26,704 nt of DNA from an uncultured Methanobrevibacter sp. (GTDB lineage: Archaea > Methanobacteriota > Methanobacteria > Methanobacteriales > Methanobacteriaceae). The notes below the pieces were generated by a model that was not told the DNA's origin, ran no database searches, and saw only the letters and a program-made list of their open reading frames with translations. The stretch spans positions 1-26,704 of the forward strand of contig CAJGDA010000005.1 of the NCBI GenBank assembly GCA_904501935.1, given 5' to 3'. Position numbers and translations under genes: made by a program. Numbering within the stretch: position 1 is the first letter of the stretch; the number at the start of each line of letters is the position of its first letter. This document shows positions 1-7,109 of this stretch, one piece after another.

Positions 1-743
1 AGGAAATTGACTGTTTCTTCGGTACCTTCACTAATCTTATTGCTAGCATCATAAAAAGCTTCCCTAAAGTACCTCTCTTGAATAAATGCGTTGCCAGTGA
101 TGCTGACCAATTTCTTGATTTCATTAAAAGACATATATTTTGGATTTAATTTAGGTTTGATTACATTAACCTCACCATTTGGAAACTCTGCACCAACATA
201 TTCCCCATGCATATCAAAAACGAATATGGGGATGCTGTAATTAAGTAGTTGATCGATTAAAACAGAGACCGTATTTGATTTTCCGGCACCAGTCATTGCC
301 AAAATAGCCAAATGCCTTGATAAAATCGGATTTGCTTCAACATTGACATCAACATCACTCTGATTGACTAATGTACCTATCTTTATAGGATTCTTAACTT
401 TAAAGATTTCTTCCAAAACATCCTTATCTGCAAGGTTGATTTCAGTTCCCGGAAGTACTGGTGTTCTTGGCAATTTCAAATTATCATTAACATCACCAAG
501 AATCTTTACCTTACCTCGAATATAATTATCTTCAACACCTATTTTTGAAATCTTTTGAATTGCCTTAAAATCATTTATATCAACATTTAAAGCATCATTT
601 CCACGAATTAGATTTTCAATCATTCCCAAAACTTTTTTTCCGTCATATTCTATAGTAACATACTCTCCAACTTTTGGCATTTTATCAGAAATGAATGTGA
701 CTTCTGTAAGTGAGGTTTCTCCAACACAAATTCCAACTACCAT
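1..743 (-). CDS. herA: HerA-type bipolar DNA helicase/translocase (partial, N-terminal part)
   Basis: This gene enters on the minus strand and runs off the left edge, so only about the first 247 residues are present. It encodes the hexameric HerA ATPase that works with NurA (and Mre11-Rad50 in archaea) to resect DNA ends. The first 110 residues look like the HAS-barrel domain (start MVVGICVGETSL). The P-loop follows in the stretch LAILAMTGAGKSNT, and a strand-Asp motif FVFDMHGEY comes about 30 residues later. The ATG at 741-743 overlaps the end of nurA by seven bases (TGGTAG), so translation is probably coupled. The C-terminal part of the RecA-like fold lies outside the window. Identification is firm from the P-loop type and the nurA neighbour. 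Confidence 0.93.
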   Translation of the reverse strand, partial: MVVGICVGETSLTEVTFISDKMPKVGEYVTIEYDGKKVLGMIENLIRGNDALNVDINDFKAIQKISKIGVEDNYIRGKVKILGDVNDNLKLPRTPVLPGTEINLADKDVLEEIFKVKNPIKIGTLVNQSDVDVNVEANPILSRHLAILAMTGAGKSNTVSVLIDQLLNYSIPIFVFDMHGEYVGAEFPNGEVNVIKPKLNPKYMSFNEIKKLVSITGNAFIQERYFREAFYDASNKISEGTEETVNF

Positions 744-1810
744 GACATCACTTCCCTGTTTGTTGTTTCATAAATCTTAGCTATCTTCAATAATTCTTTA
801 ATGTTTCTGTCTGTAATCACCACATCATTATGCGCCTTATTCAAAAGATACGGATATCCTTGAACTGATAAAACATTGATTTTCTTAATAATCTCAAATA
901 CTTCCTCTTTTGAAGCCTTATAAGGCAATTCCACTTTCAATACATTTTTATTGTCTTGCAAACGCAAGTAGAATACTGTAAATGTTAACTTCTTAAAAAA
1001 GTCTTTGAAATAGGGGAACGAAGCCTTTTGACTAACATGCCTATATTTAATTATAGACATTCCCTGCTTTTTTGTAAACTTGTCCAAAAATGCAATATCA
1101 GGAATATTCCAATGGAATAGCTCATTGTCTGAAGAAGTCTTGGAAATTGAGATTATCTTTTTCCTATGCTCTAAAATCTTTTTTAAAAGAATAATCTTTT
1201 CAATTGAAGCCAAATGAAGATTATATTCCTCAATTTTGTTAAGGTTTTCTTGTTTTGGCAATTCAATTAATTGTAAAGAATCTCTGATTTCTGGAAACAC
1301 CAATCCAAACTTCCTTATTTCCAATCTTCTTTCAAATTCATTTAAAAGAACATCATCTTCATTATTTTTTAGTTTAGGAGGCAATTTTGCACCGCGTGGA
1401 AATGGATTCTGCAAATCCCCTAAAATGGATCCGTCAATCATATAATAATCAACATCATAATCATTAATGGCTCTTAAAGCACACTTCAACTCATAAATGG
1501 CCATGTAGTTGCTTAAAAGTTCATCTAAAAAAGAGATATTCGATATTTCAAATATGTCTGAGTCATCGATTTTTTTAATTTCACCATCATAAATTATGGA
1601 TTCAGCACCTACTGCACAGAAATTGCTTGTCAGAAATTTCTTCTTATTAAAACTTCCATCTCCAGCTGCAATAGTGAATTCATCAGAACTTTCTTCAAAA
1701 TTTCTATCAAACCAGTTAAATTCTAATTGGGATTCAACATTACTATCTGAATCAATATCATGGATAAATCCTCTTTTAGCGATGGCTTTTTCATATAACG
1801 AATTTAACAT
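737..1810 (-). CDS. nurA: NurA 5'-3' nuclease
   Basis: The 357-residue product is the NurA nuclease, which forms a complex with HerA for DNA end resection in recombination repair. The family's acidic motifs are visible: AAGDGSFNKK with Asp51, and YYMIDGSILGD with Asp126. A His-containing C-terminal motif near residues 326-335 (AHNDVVITDR) is also present. The length is normal for the family. The start ATG follows GTGAT, a plausible Shine-Dalgarno match. The gene is first in an operon with herA, overlapping it by seven bases. Nothing suggests truncation. NurA sequences diverge strongly, but the paired DGS motifs and the HerA neighbour make the call secure. Confidence 0.92.
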   Translation of the reverse strand: MLNSLYEKAIAKRGFIHDIDSDSNVESQLEFNWFDRNFEESSDEFTIAAGDGSFNKKKFLTSNFCAVGAESIIYDGEIKKIDDSDIFEISNISFLDELLSNYMAIYELKCALRAINDYDVDYYMIDGSILGDLQNPFPRGAKLPPKLKNNEDDVLLNEFERRLEIRKFGLVFPEIRDSLQLIELPKQENLNKIEEYNLHLASIEKIILLKKILEHRKKIISISKTSSDNELFHWNIPDIAFLDKFTKKQGMSIIKYRHVSQKASFPYFKDFFKKLTFTVFYLRLQDNKNVLKVELPYKASKEEVFEIIKKINVLSVQGYPYLLNKAHNDVVITDRNIKELLKIAKIYETTNREVMSW

Positions 1811-1844
1811 AATATCACATTAACTAACTATGTAAATAATTAAT

Positions 1845-1880
1845 AAAAAAAAGTATGGTGAGAGCAGTTGAAAACTACTC
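1845..1880 (-). terminator. Intrinsic-type terminator overlapping the GGGP synthase stop codon
   Basis: Read on the minus strand, GAGTAGTT and AACTGCTC (1880-1873 and 1869-1862) pair over eight positions with one G-U, closing a three-base loop. Ten or so bases later comes a run of eight T (1852-1845). The stop codon of the GGGP synthase gene (1875-1877) lies inside the left arm. Confidence 0.7.
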
Positions 1881-2627
1881 CATTGAAGCTTTTAAGATAG
1901 CTCCAGTCAATTCTTGGACTTTAGCTTGAACATCATTGACTTCTTCTACAACTGTACCAGTTACAATAATGTCCCCACCAGCTTTTGCAGCCATATAAGC
2001 TGCTTTGCCGTCACGGATTCCACCGCCAACGACTAAAATATTTTTAGGAGCTGCTTTTTTGGAATATGCTATCATTTCAACCGGAATTGGCTCTTCTGCA
2101 CCGGAACCTGCTTCAAGATAGAAAAACTTGATTCCAAATAATTCGGCAGACATTGCATAAACAGCAGGTATTTTTGGCTTGTTTCTAGGCACCAAGTTAG
2201 CATCTCCAACCCAACCAACAGTTCCGCCAGGTGAGATAACCATATAATGCATAGGTAAAATTTCCATTCCAGATGCCTTTACAGCAGGTGCGGCTATTGC
2301 TTGAGCACCGTTAATCCAGTGAGGATTTCTTGAGTTGACATAACTCATGTAAAAGATTGCATCAGCATATTTACTTACACTACTTGTATTTCCAGGGAAA
2401 ATAATAACAGGAACAGCAATGTTTTCAGACAAGATTTTGCAAGTGTTATCTACATCATCACCGTTAACAGTAGATCCTCCAATCATAATCCCATCAGTTC
2501 CACCTTCAATAGCAGCCGTAGCTATTTCTAAAGCTTCCTCAGGTGTTTGTTCATCAGGATCTATTAAAGTGAAATGTATTTTCCTAGTTTTTAATATATC
2601 TCTAATATAATTTTCAACGTCTTTCAT
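1875..2627 (-). CDS. Geranylgeranylglyceryl phosphate synthase
   Basis: The 250-residue TIM-barrel enzyme joins geranylgeranyl diphosphate to sn-glycerol 1-phosphate, the first committed step of archaeal ether-lipid synthesis. Visible motifs are FTLIDPDEQ (19-27, Mg/substrate site), GIMIGGST (46-53), YLEAGSGA (170-177), GGGIRDG (201-207) and GGDIIVTGT (218-225), which form the phosphate-binding loops typical of the PcrB/GGGPS family. The length fits the group found in Methanobacteriales. A weak AGGT lies eight bases before the ATG. A TATA-like sequence (TTTTTTATAAATC on the minus strand) sits about 25 bases upstream of the probable transcript start, so the gene seems to have its own promoter and its own terminator. 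It is intact. Confidence 0.95.
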   Translation of the reverse strand: MKDVENYIRDILKTRKIHFTLIDPDEQTPEEALEIATAAIEGGTDGIMIGGSTVNGDDVDNTCKILSENIAVPVIIFPGNTSSVSKYADAIFYMSYVNSRNPHWINGAQAIAAPAVKASGMEILPMHYMVISPGGTVGWVGDANLVPRNKPKIPAVYAMSAELFGIKFFYLEAGSGAEEPIPVEMIAYSKKAAPKNILVVGGGIRDGKAAYMAAKAGGDIIVTGTVVEEVNDVQAKVQELTGAILKASME

Positions 2628-2689
2628 AAGAATACCTAAAATAAGATTTATAAAAAATGATATATTAAATTAATTGTTTTTTAAAAAAA

Positions 2690-2724
2690 ATAGTGAAAAA
2701 AATAGTTAAGAAAAGAGAATAAAT
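2690..2724 (-). terminator. T-rich termination region after L40e
   Basis: Directly downstream of the L40e stop, the minus strand carries two T tracts (seven and eight T, around 2705-2692) with at most a weak GAG/CTC stem before them. This fits the usual archaeal T-tract terminator, without a convincing hairpin. Confidence 0.45.
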
Positions 2725-2871
2725 CTATCCTCTTGGTTCTTTAGCTTTGTATCTTAAACCTTTGTAACCGCATTTTCTGCAAGTAGTTGCACCAGCAGGG
2801 TTACGAGCATTACATTTTAAGCAGATTTTTACATTAAACATTCTGTTTTCTGCTTCTTCAAATCTTGCCAT
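2725..2871 (-). CDS. rpl40e: Ribosomal protein L40e (eL40)
   Basis: This 48-residue protein begins MARFEEAENRMFNVKIC and ends KAKEPRG. It has one zinc-binding site, C17-x2-C20 and C31-x2-C34, inside CLKCNARNPAGATTCRKCG. This is the archaeal large-subunit protein L40e, and the short length is normal. A very strong AGGAGG Shine-Dalgarno lies seven to eight bases before the ATG, as expected for a ribosomal protein. It stands alone rather than in a ribosomal operon. The upstream region holds a TATA-like box (2965-2958, minus strand) and an inverted repeat just after it. Confidence 0.96.
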   Translation of the reverse strand: MARFEEAENRMFNVKICLKCNARNPAGATTCRKCGYKGLRYKAKEPRG

Positions 2872-2930
2872 TAATAACTCCTCCTATAATCATGAAAATA
2901 AATAATAATAAAATGTTATGGTATACATAA

Positions 2931-2958
2931 CTATTAATTAATTATTTTGAATTAATAG
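2931..2958. promoter_or_regulatory. Inverted repeat in the L40e promoter region
   Basis: CTATTAATT (2931-2939) and AATTAATAG (2950-2958) are perfect nine-base inverted arms separated by ten bases. The right arm touches the probable TATA box of the L40e gene (TTTAAATA on the minus strand), so the repeat would cover the region where transcription begins. It could be an operator. It consists almost only of A and T, so chance is not excluded. Confidence 0.3.
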
Positions 2959-3015
2959 TATTTAAATGTTTAGTAAAATAGCCTAAATTAATGAAAATCT
3001 AATTTTTTAATAAAT

Positions 3016-3059
3016 AAAAAAACATTCAACAAGGGTATTAACAACAACCCCTATTGAAT
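3016..3059 (-). terminator. Hairpin-T terminator after tsr3
   Basis: On the minus strand ATTCAATAGGGG and the partner at 3035-3024 can pair at ten of twelve positions around a short loop. Seven T follow (3022-3016). It lies 20 bases after the tsr3 stop and separates that operon from L40e. Confidence 0.65.
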
Positions 3060-3079
3060 TGGTTATGAAAAAAGTTTTT

Positions 3080-3610
3080 TTACTCATTATAATCAATACC
3101 ATGTTCATCCAAAAACTCATTTTGAACTTTGACAACTTCAACACTAGTATCCACTTCACTGTAGGCTTCAAGCAAATCATGATTCAACTCCAAAAAGGTA
3201 TGGCCCCATTTAAAGCCATCCATAAGCTCACGAGCATCATCCTTAAAGCGAGTAATGTACAATGTAGCGGCAACAGCCTCAACTGTTGACAAAATACAAG
3301 GTTTTCCATAATTGACAGGATTAGTTGCTATTAAAAACGGAAGTGACCTGTGATATTTGGATAATGAAAAGAATTTTTTAGATTTGGAAACTTCATTCCA
3401 AGAACAGTCCAAACCTACAATTCCCCTTCTATGCACCTGCCTGTAGTCTTCATATGATACAGCTTTTTCAGCATATGGATTTAGAACAATTGCACCACCG
3501 GGAATCTTATTTATGTCATAGACTAACCTACATTTTCCCTGCTTTTCCATTTTAATGGAAGTGCATTTCTTCCTATCGCATTCATCTGCATGAAAAACTG
3601 TAATCCTCAT
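3080..3610 (-). CDS. tsr3: Tsr3-type rRNA aminocarboxypropyltransferase
   Basis: The 176-residue protein belongs to the Tsr3/DUF367 family, which uses the SAM 3-amino-3-carboxypropyl group to modify a pseudouridine-type position in small-subunit rRNA. The N-terminal part has the short Cys-rich start (HADECDRKKCTSIK). The family core is seen in AIVLNPYAEKAVS, GIVGLDCSWNE and RSLPFLIATNPVNYGKPC, followed by LSTVEAVAATLYI, which contributes to SAM binding. The length is normal. Its ATG overlaps the stop codon of the upstream membrane-anchored gene (ATGA), so the two are co-translated, although no functional link between them is obvious. A hairpin-T terminator follows. Confidence 0.93.
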   Translation of the reverse strand: MRITVFHADECDRKKCTSIKMEKQGKCRLVYDINKIPGGAIVLNPYAEKAVSYEDYRQVHRRGIVGLDCSWNEVSKSKKFFSLSKYHRSLPFLIATNPVNYGKPCILSTVEAVAATLYITRFKDDARELMDGFKWGHTFLELNHDLLEAYSEVDTSVEVVKVQNEFLDEHGIDYNE

Positions 3611-4275
3611 CTATTTGACTCCTTTAATGCAGAAGTGTTTCCTGCTTTAATTTGGTAAAGAAGGTCCATTTGCTTTGCAAATTCATCATCCGAAATGCCT
3701 AGCTCCTGACTGATTTTTGGGACACCTTTACTTTCTTTCAAGGTTATGCTTTCAAGCAACGGTTGGACATAATCAGTATATGCTTTTCCATAGATATTTG
3801 ATGTTGAATTGATATCTGATTTTGGATCCATTATCATATAAACTAAATAACCTTGCTTTTCACCTTGAGATTGGCAGATTACAATGTTCATTGTATTATT
3901 CTCATTTGCAGTAGTATTATTTCCAGGGATTCCCTGAGTGAAATATATATTCCAATCATTGCCGTTGAAGTTTCTCTCTTCAGGCTTTGAAAGACCCTGA
4001 AACTCATATATGTCCATAAGTGCAGTTGAGTTGTCAACTGTTGAAATATTATAAGTTATCTTGTGTTCCTTGTCCTCATATGAGTGCATGTACTTTTGCT
4101 TACCGTCTACAAGGGATACATTTCCAACAAAAGCCCCTTCCATGAAATCAGTTTTAAATGGAGTAGTACCTAAATCTTTGCTTCCATTAAAGACACCAGA
4201 GACAAAAACAGCCCCGACAATTGCAATAATGGCTATGATTGCCACCGCTATAATAATCAAATTTTTATTTTCCAT
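3607..4275 (-). CDS. Membrane-anchored extracytoplasmic protein, unknown function
   Basis: The 222-residue product has one strongly hydrophobic N-terminal segment (about residues 5-28, rich in Ile, Ala and Val). A soluble, Asn-rich domain with several N-x-S/T sites follows, suggesting that the C-terminal part faces outside and may be glycosylated. I recognise no catalytic motif. The start is well supported: AAGGAG lies eight bases before the ATG. Its end overlaps tsr3 by four bases (ATGA). The region upstream, shared with the divergent peptidase gene at 4404, has a short inverted repeat ATATAC/GTATAT (4324-4340). Similar anchored proteins are common in Methanobrevibacter, but I cannot assign a role. 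Confidence 0.75.
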   Translation of the reverse strand: MENKNLIIIAVAIIAIIAIVGAVFVSGVFNGSKDLGTTPFKTDFMEGAFVGNVSLVDGKQKYMHSYEDKEHKITYNISTVDNSTALMDIYEFQGLSKPEERNFNGNDWNIYFTQGIPGNNTTANENNTMNIVICQSQGEKQGYLVYMIMDPKSDINSTSNIYGKAYTDYVQPLLESITLKESKGVPKISQELGISDDEFAKQMDLLYQIKAGNTSALKESNR

Positions 4276-4403
4276 TAAGAAAACTCCTTAATTTAATATT
4301 ATAATTTTAGTTAAAAGTCTTTAATATACGTTTAGTATATCGAAAAAGTATTTTAAGTAATAAAAACAAAAAAATCTATTGATTAGAAAAATAAGGTCAA
4401 AAT

Positions 4404-5114
4404 ATGAATAAAAAAACACAATATCAATTATTACTTGCAGTTTTAGTAATAATTGTAATATTCAATTTATCCATTATTTTTACTTCCATAATGGACACCC
4501 CCGATAATTCGTATAATATTACAACTGTCGGGAAAAACGCCAATGGTACAGTTTATAAGATTGTAGCTGGAAATATGTCATCCAATGAAACCGTTGGATT
4601 AATTTTAGGAGTACATCCAAGAGAACATGAAATTCATGATGCTATAAACAATACAGTATATAACATTACGTCAGAAGATGGAAGTAAGAATCTAACTAAA
4701 AAATATGTTATTTATTATGTCAAAACAAAGGACAATCTAACATCACGTGATGATACTCGTCCTGCAGGTGAAATATTAGCCAATAAATACATCGTTCCAA
4801 ATATAGCTAAAGATAAACCATTCATTGTAATTGATGTCCATGAGATAAATCCTGATTATGAATATTCAAACTTCATATTCAGTTTGTCCAATAGAAATGA
4901 TAAAATTGATTCATACATTTCTAAGTTAACTAATGATGTAGGTCTTGTCGATTATAAGTTTGATGAGGGTACAAGTCCTGAAAAGGTTACAAAGCCTATA
5001 GCTAAAAAAGGAATCAATACATTTCTTATGGAAACTTCAATTACAGATTCACTATCACAAAAAAATCAAACCGCACAAAAGTTAATTAAATGTTTAGATG
5101 AATTAAAACCTTAA
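4404..5114 (+). CDS. Membrane-anchored M14-like metallopeptidase, minimal form
   Basis: This 236-residue protein has an N-terminal membrane segment (about 8-28) and then an extracytoplasmic domain with many N-x-S/T sites. The pattern of an M14 zinc carboxypeptidase/deacylase is visible. H71-x2-E74 lies in GVHPREHE, a third histidine H146 lies in IDVHEIN, and a late glutamate E210 in FLMETS is a candidate general base. The domain is about 200 residues, shorter than classical carboxypeptidases and closer to the succinylglutamate desuccinylase-like branch. The substrate is unknown; pseudomurein or surface glycopeptides are only a guess. It starts a plus-strand operon with nadM twelve bases downstream. 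The family is inferred from motif spacing, so the call is moderate. Confidence 0.6.
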   Translation: MNKKTQYQLLLAVLVIIVIFNLSIIFTSIMDTPDNSYNITTVGKNANGTVYKIVAGNMSSNETVGLILGVHPREHEIHDAINNTVYNITSEDGSKNLTKKYVIYYVKTKDNLTSRDDTRPAGEILANKYIVPNIAKDKPFIVIDVHEINPDYEYSNFIFSLSNRNDKIDSYISKLTNDVGLVDYKFDEGTSPEKVTKPIAKKGINTFLMETSITDSLSQKNQTAQKLIKCLDELKP

Positions 5115-5126
5115 ATTGGAGATAAC

Positions 5127-5660
5127 ATGAATAAAACTCGTGGAATTTTAATTGGAAGACTGCAGCCCATTCATAATGGGCATATGCAAGTAATCAAAAA
5201 GATTTTAGAGGAAGTAGATGAAATTATAATTGGCATTGGAAGCGCTCAGTTAAGTCATGAAGCAAAAGATCCATTTACAGCCGGTGAGAGAATTGTCATG
5301 ATTTCACAAGCATTAGCTGAAGAGGGCATAGACTCTTCAAAATACTACATCATCCCAATGCAGGATATTAATTTCAATGCGATATGGGTTTCACATGTTA
5401 AAATGTTAACTCCGCCATTTTCCATTGTTTATTCTGGAAATTCTCTTGTTAAGCAGCTATTTTCAGAAGAGGGTTTTGAAGTAAGACAACCTCCTCTTTA
5501 TGACCGTCTGCACTTATCAGGAACTGAAGTTAGGAGAAGAATTCTTGATGATGAAAATTGGCAGGAACTAGTTCCAAATGCAACTGCAGATGTGATAAAT
5601 GAAATAAATGGCGTTGAAAGGTTAAAAAATTTATCTATAAAAGAGATTAGTGAGATATAA
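5127..5660 (+). CDS. nadM: Nicotinamide-nucleotide adenylyltransferase (archaeal type)
   Basis: The 177-residue enzyme makes NAD from NMN and ATP. It belongs to the nucleotidyltransferase superfamily with the signature GRLQPIHNGH (HxGH at 16-19) and the C-terminal LSGTEVRRRI (130-139), equivalent to the ISSTxxR motif. Intermediate family features such as GIGSAQLSHEAKDPFTAGER are also present. The length is typical for archaeal NadM, which is not homologous in detail to bacterial NadD. GGAGAT lies six bases before the ATG. It follows the M14-like gene by twelve bases and is probably cotranscribed with it. The call is secure. Confidence 0.96.
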   Translation: MNKTRGILIGRLQPIHNGHMQVIKKILEEVDEIIIGIGSAQLSHEAKDPFTAGERIVMISQALAEEGIDSSKYYIIPMQDINFNAIWVSHVKMLTPPFSIVYSGNSLVKQLFSEEGFEVRQPPLYDRLHLSGTEVRRRILDDENWQELVPNATADVINEINGVERLKNLSIKEISEI

Positions 5661-5709
5661 CAATAGTTATTTATATTAATATTTTCATAATAATAACTGG
5701 AGAGATATA

Positions 5710-6147
5710 ATGGTTGTAAGAGTTATAGAAGCAAAAGAAGACAAAGTTACAACAGCAGATTTAATTGCAGAATTGAAAAAAAGTACTAAAATTGATTACT
5801 CTGGAGCTATTTTTACCTTTGAAGGAATAGTGCGTGGAAAAGAAGAAAACATGAACTTAAAAAAGTTAATCTTAACTACACCAGATAAACAGAAAACCGA
5901 AGAAGAAATTGAAAAAATAGTTGAAAACGCGAAAATAAAATATAACGTTCATGAAATTTCCGTCGTTCACTACATTGGTGAATTCTACACTGGAGACATG
6001 TTGTTTCTAGTTGCAGTTTTGGGAGCTCATAGAGGGGAAACTCTTGATGCATTAAAAGAAGTTATTGAAACTGTAAAATATGAAGTTGAATTTAAAAAAG
6101 AAGAAATATCTGAAGAAGGTACTAAAACCATTCTTGCTGGAGGATAA
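5710..6147 (+). CDS. moaE: Molybdopterin synthase catalytic subunit MoaE
   Basis: The 145-residue protein matches MoaE, which with the sulfur carrier MoaD converts precursor Z to molybdopterin for the Mo/W enzymes of methanogenesis. Family blocks are GAIFTFEGIVRG (32-43), HYIGEFYTGD (87-96), VAVLGAHRGE (101-110) and the lysine pair region VKYEVEFKKE. Lys123 and Lys130 keep the seven-residue spacing of the E. coli catalytic lysines 119 and 126. The start has GGAG eight bases upstream. The 49-base gap after nadM contains AGTTATT/AATAACT arms, which may form a hairpin before the ribosome-binding site. A convergent Mop gene downstream fits a molybdenum/tungsten context. Confidence 0.92.
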   Translation: MVVRVIEAKEDKVTTADLIAELKKSTKIDYSGAIFTFEGIVRGKEENMNLKKLILTTPDKQKTEEEIEKIVENAKIKYNVHEISVVHYIGEFYTGDMLFLVAVLGAHRGETLDALKEVIETVKYEVEFKKEEISEEGTKTILAGG

Positions 6148-6287
6148 TGATATCATTACTATTTATTTTAAGAATCATACTTCTGTTTTTAATAATTTAT
6201 GCTATAATCAAAAACCTAAAAACATTATTAAAAGCAGGAGTAGTTATATTTATAATTTTAATATTATTAGGATTGATGGGATATTAA
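6147..6287 (+). CDS. Small two-helix membrane peptide coupled to moaE
   Basis: This short frame encodes 46 residues beginning MISLLFILRIILLF and ending LLGLMGY. Two hydrophobic stretches (about 2-20 and 30-45) are separated by a basic turn, KNLKTLLK. Its ATG shares its first base with the moaE stop (TAATG). GGAGG, lying in the last moaE codons, sits three bases before it, an arrangement typical of translational coupling. The stop lies in the loop of a small GGGAT/ATCCC hairpin. I recognise no family. The combination of ribosome-binding site, coupling and a clean hydrophobic pattern makes real translation likely, but the function is unknown. Confidence 0.6.
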   Translation: MISLLFILRIILLFLIIYAIIKNLKTLLKAGVVIFIILILLGLMGY

Positions 6288-6291
6288 TCCC
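6278..6291. terminator. Small hairpin between convergent genes
   Basis: GGGAT (6278-6282) and ATCCC (6287-6291) form a five-base stem with a four-base loop that contains the stop codon of the 46-residue gene. It lies between the convergent moaE operon and mop and could slow polymerase from either side. No strong T tract follows it. Confidence 0.4.
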
Positions 6292-6301
6292 AAATCCCAA
6301 C

Positions 6302-6508
6302 TTATTTTCCGATGATTACTTCAGTTGATTTGATAATAGCAGTAACATCATCACCTTCAGACAAACCTAATTTTTCAGCAGACTCTTTAGTAATAACTGC
6401 AGTAATAACATTAGGTTCTGAAATTTCGATTTTAATGTTAGCCATTACGGCACCAAATTCAACATTTGTAATTTTACCATTTAATTGATTTCTTGCACTG
6501 AATTGCAT
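6302..6508 (-). CDS. Mop/TOBE molybdate-tungstate binding protein
   Basis: The 68-residue protein is a single Mop (TOBE) domain. It begins MQFSARNQLNGKITNV, continues GAVMANIKIEI, and ends KSTEVIIGK, the standard pattern of molbindins that bind molybdate or tungstate at subunit interfaces. The length is exactly that of one domain. Such proteins buffer or store the oxyanion in the cytoplasm. The neighbouring moaE and the need of methanogens for Mo/W formylmethanofuran dehydrogenase and formate dehydrogenase fit this role. AAGGATGTG lies upstream of the ATG as a possible ribosome-binding site. A degenerate copy lies directly upstream. Confidence 0.92.
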   Translation of the reverse strand: MQFSARNQLNGKITNVEFGAVMANIKIEISEPNVITAVITKESAEKLGLSEGDDVTAIIKSTEVIIGK

Positions 6509-6558
6509 TTTATTTCACATCCTTAATATTGTATATTATTTTATTAAATATTTAAATA

Positions 6559-6765
6559 TTTTCCTATGATCACTTCAGTTGATTTGATGGTTGCGCAAAC
6601 ATTATCGCCTTCAAACAAACCTAATTTTTTTATTGACTATTTAGCAATAGCTTTAGTAATAACATTAGGTTCATTTACTCCAATTTTAATGTTAGCCATT
6701 ACAGCATCAAGTTCAACATTTGAAATTTTATCATATACTTTATTTCTTAAACTAAGTTTATTATT
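6559..6765 (-). pseudogene. Decayed tandem copy of the mop gene
   Basis: The minus strand carries a second, full-length mop-like sequence aligned without frameshift to the intact gene next door. It shares blocks such as VMANIKI, EPNVIT, KLGL and KSTEVIIGK. It lacks an ATG at the position of the intact start, has an in-frame TAG in place of the Glu in ITKES, and has lost the stop codon after IIGK. About half or more of the residues still match. A TATA-like sequence at about 6808-6822 (usable on the minus strand) may be its former promoter. The copy is a recent tandem duplication that lost function. Confidence 0.85.
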
Positions 6766-6779
6766 TTCACATCAATATG

Positions 6780-7109
6780 TTATTGACAGTAAAATATTAT
6801 GTCGAATTATATATAAATTTTTCGTTTTTTACAAAAATAAGACTATTGAAAACGATTACTGAAAATAATTCATATCGATTTAAAAAAATTAAAAAATCAA
6901 ATTTTAAATAAATTTAACAAACTATTTTTTTATTATAAAGAAATAATTAACTAATATAACACTAAAAAATATTTTTAAATCTTTTAATTTAAATTATAAT
7001 AAATATCCAAAATTAATTTACAATTTTATCGAAATTCATACTATTTTAAAATTTAAATTTTAAATGGAATTAGAAAATTTTATTAAAAAACAAATCGAAA
7101 ATAAATAGT
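6780..7109. other. AT-rich intergenic region upstream of trmO
   Basis: About 330 bases without a credible gene, made almost only of A and T with many short A and T runs. It holds several TATA-like sequences. It also has one clear structure, inverted arms TTCATACTATTT (7035-7046) and AAATAGTATGAA (7103-7114), the second covering the trmO start codon. Nothing else stands out. Confidence 0.6.

Noticed and set aside
4324..4340. ATATAC/GTATAT inverted repeat as an operator
   Set aside because: Short and made nearly only of A and T in a divergent promoter region; it is as likely to be a TATA element as an operator.
6566..6862. A 98-residue plus-strand open frame
   Set aside because: It runs antisense through the decayed mop copy and then AT-rich spacer. 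The minus-strand alignment to mop explains it.
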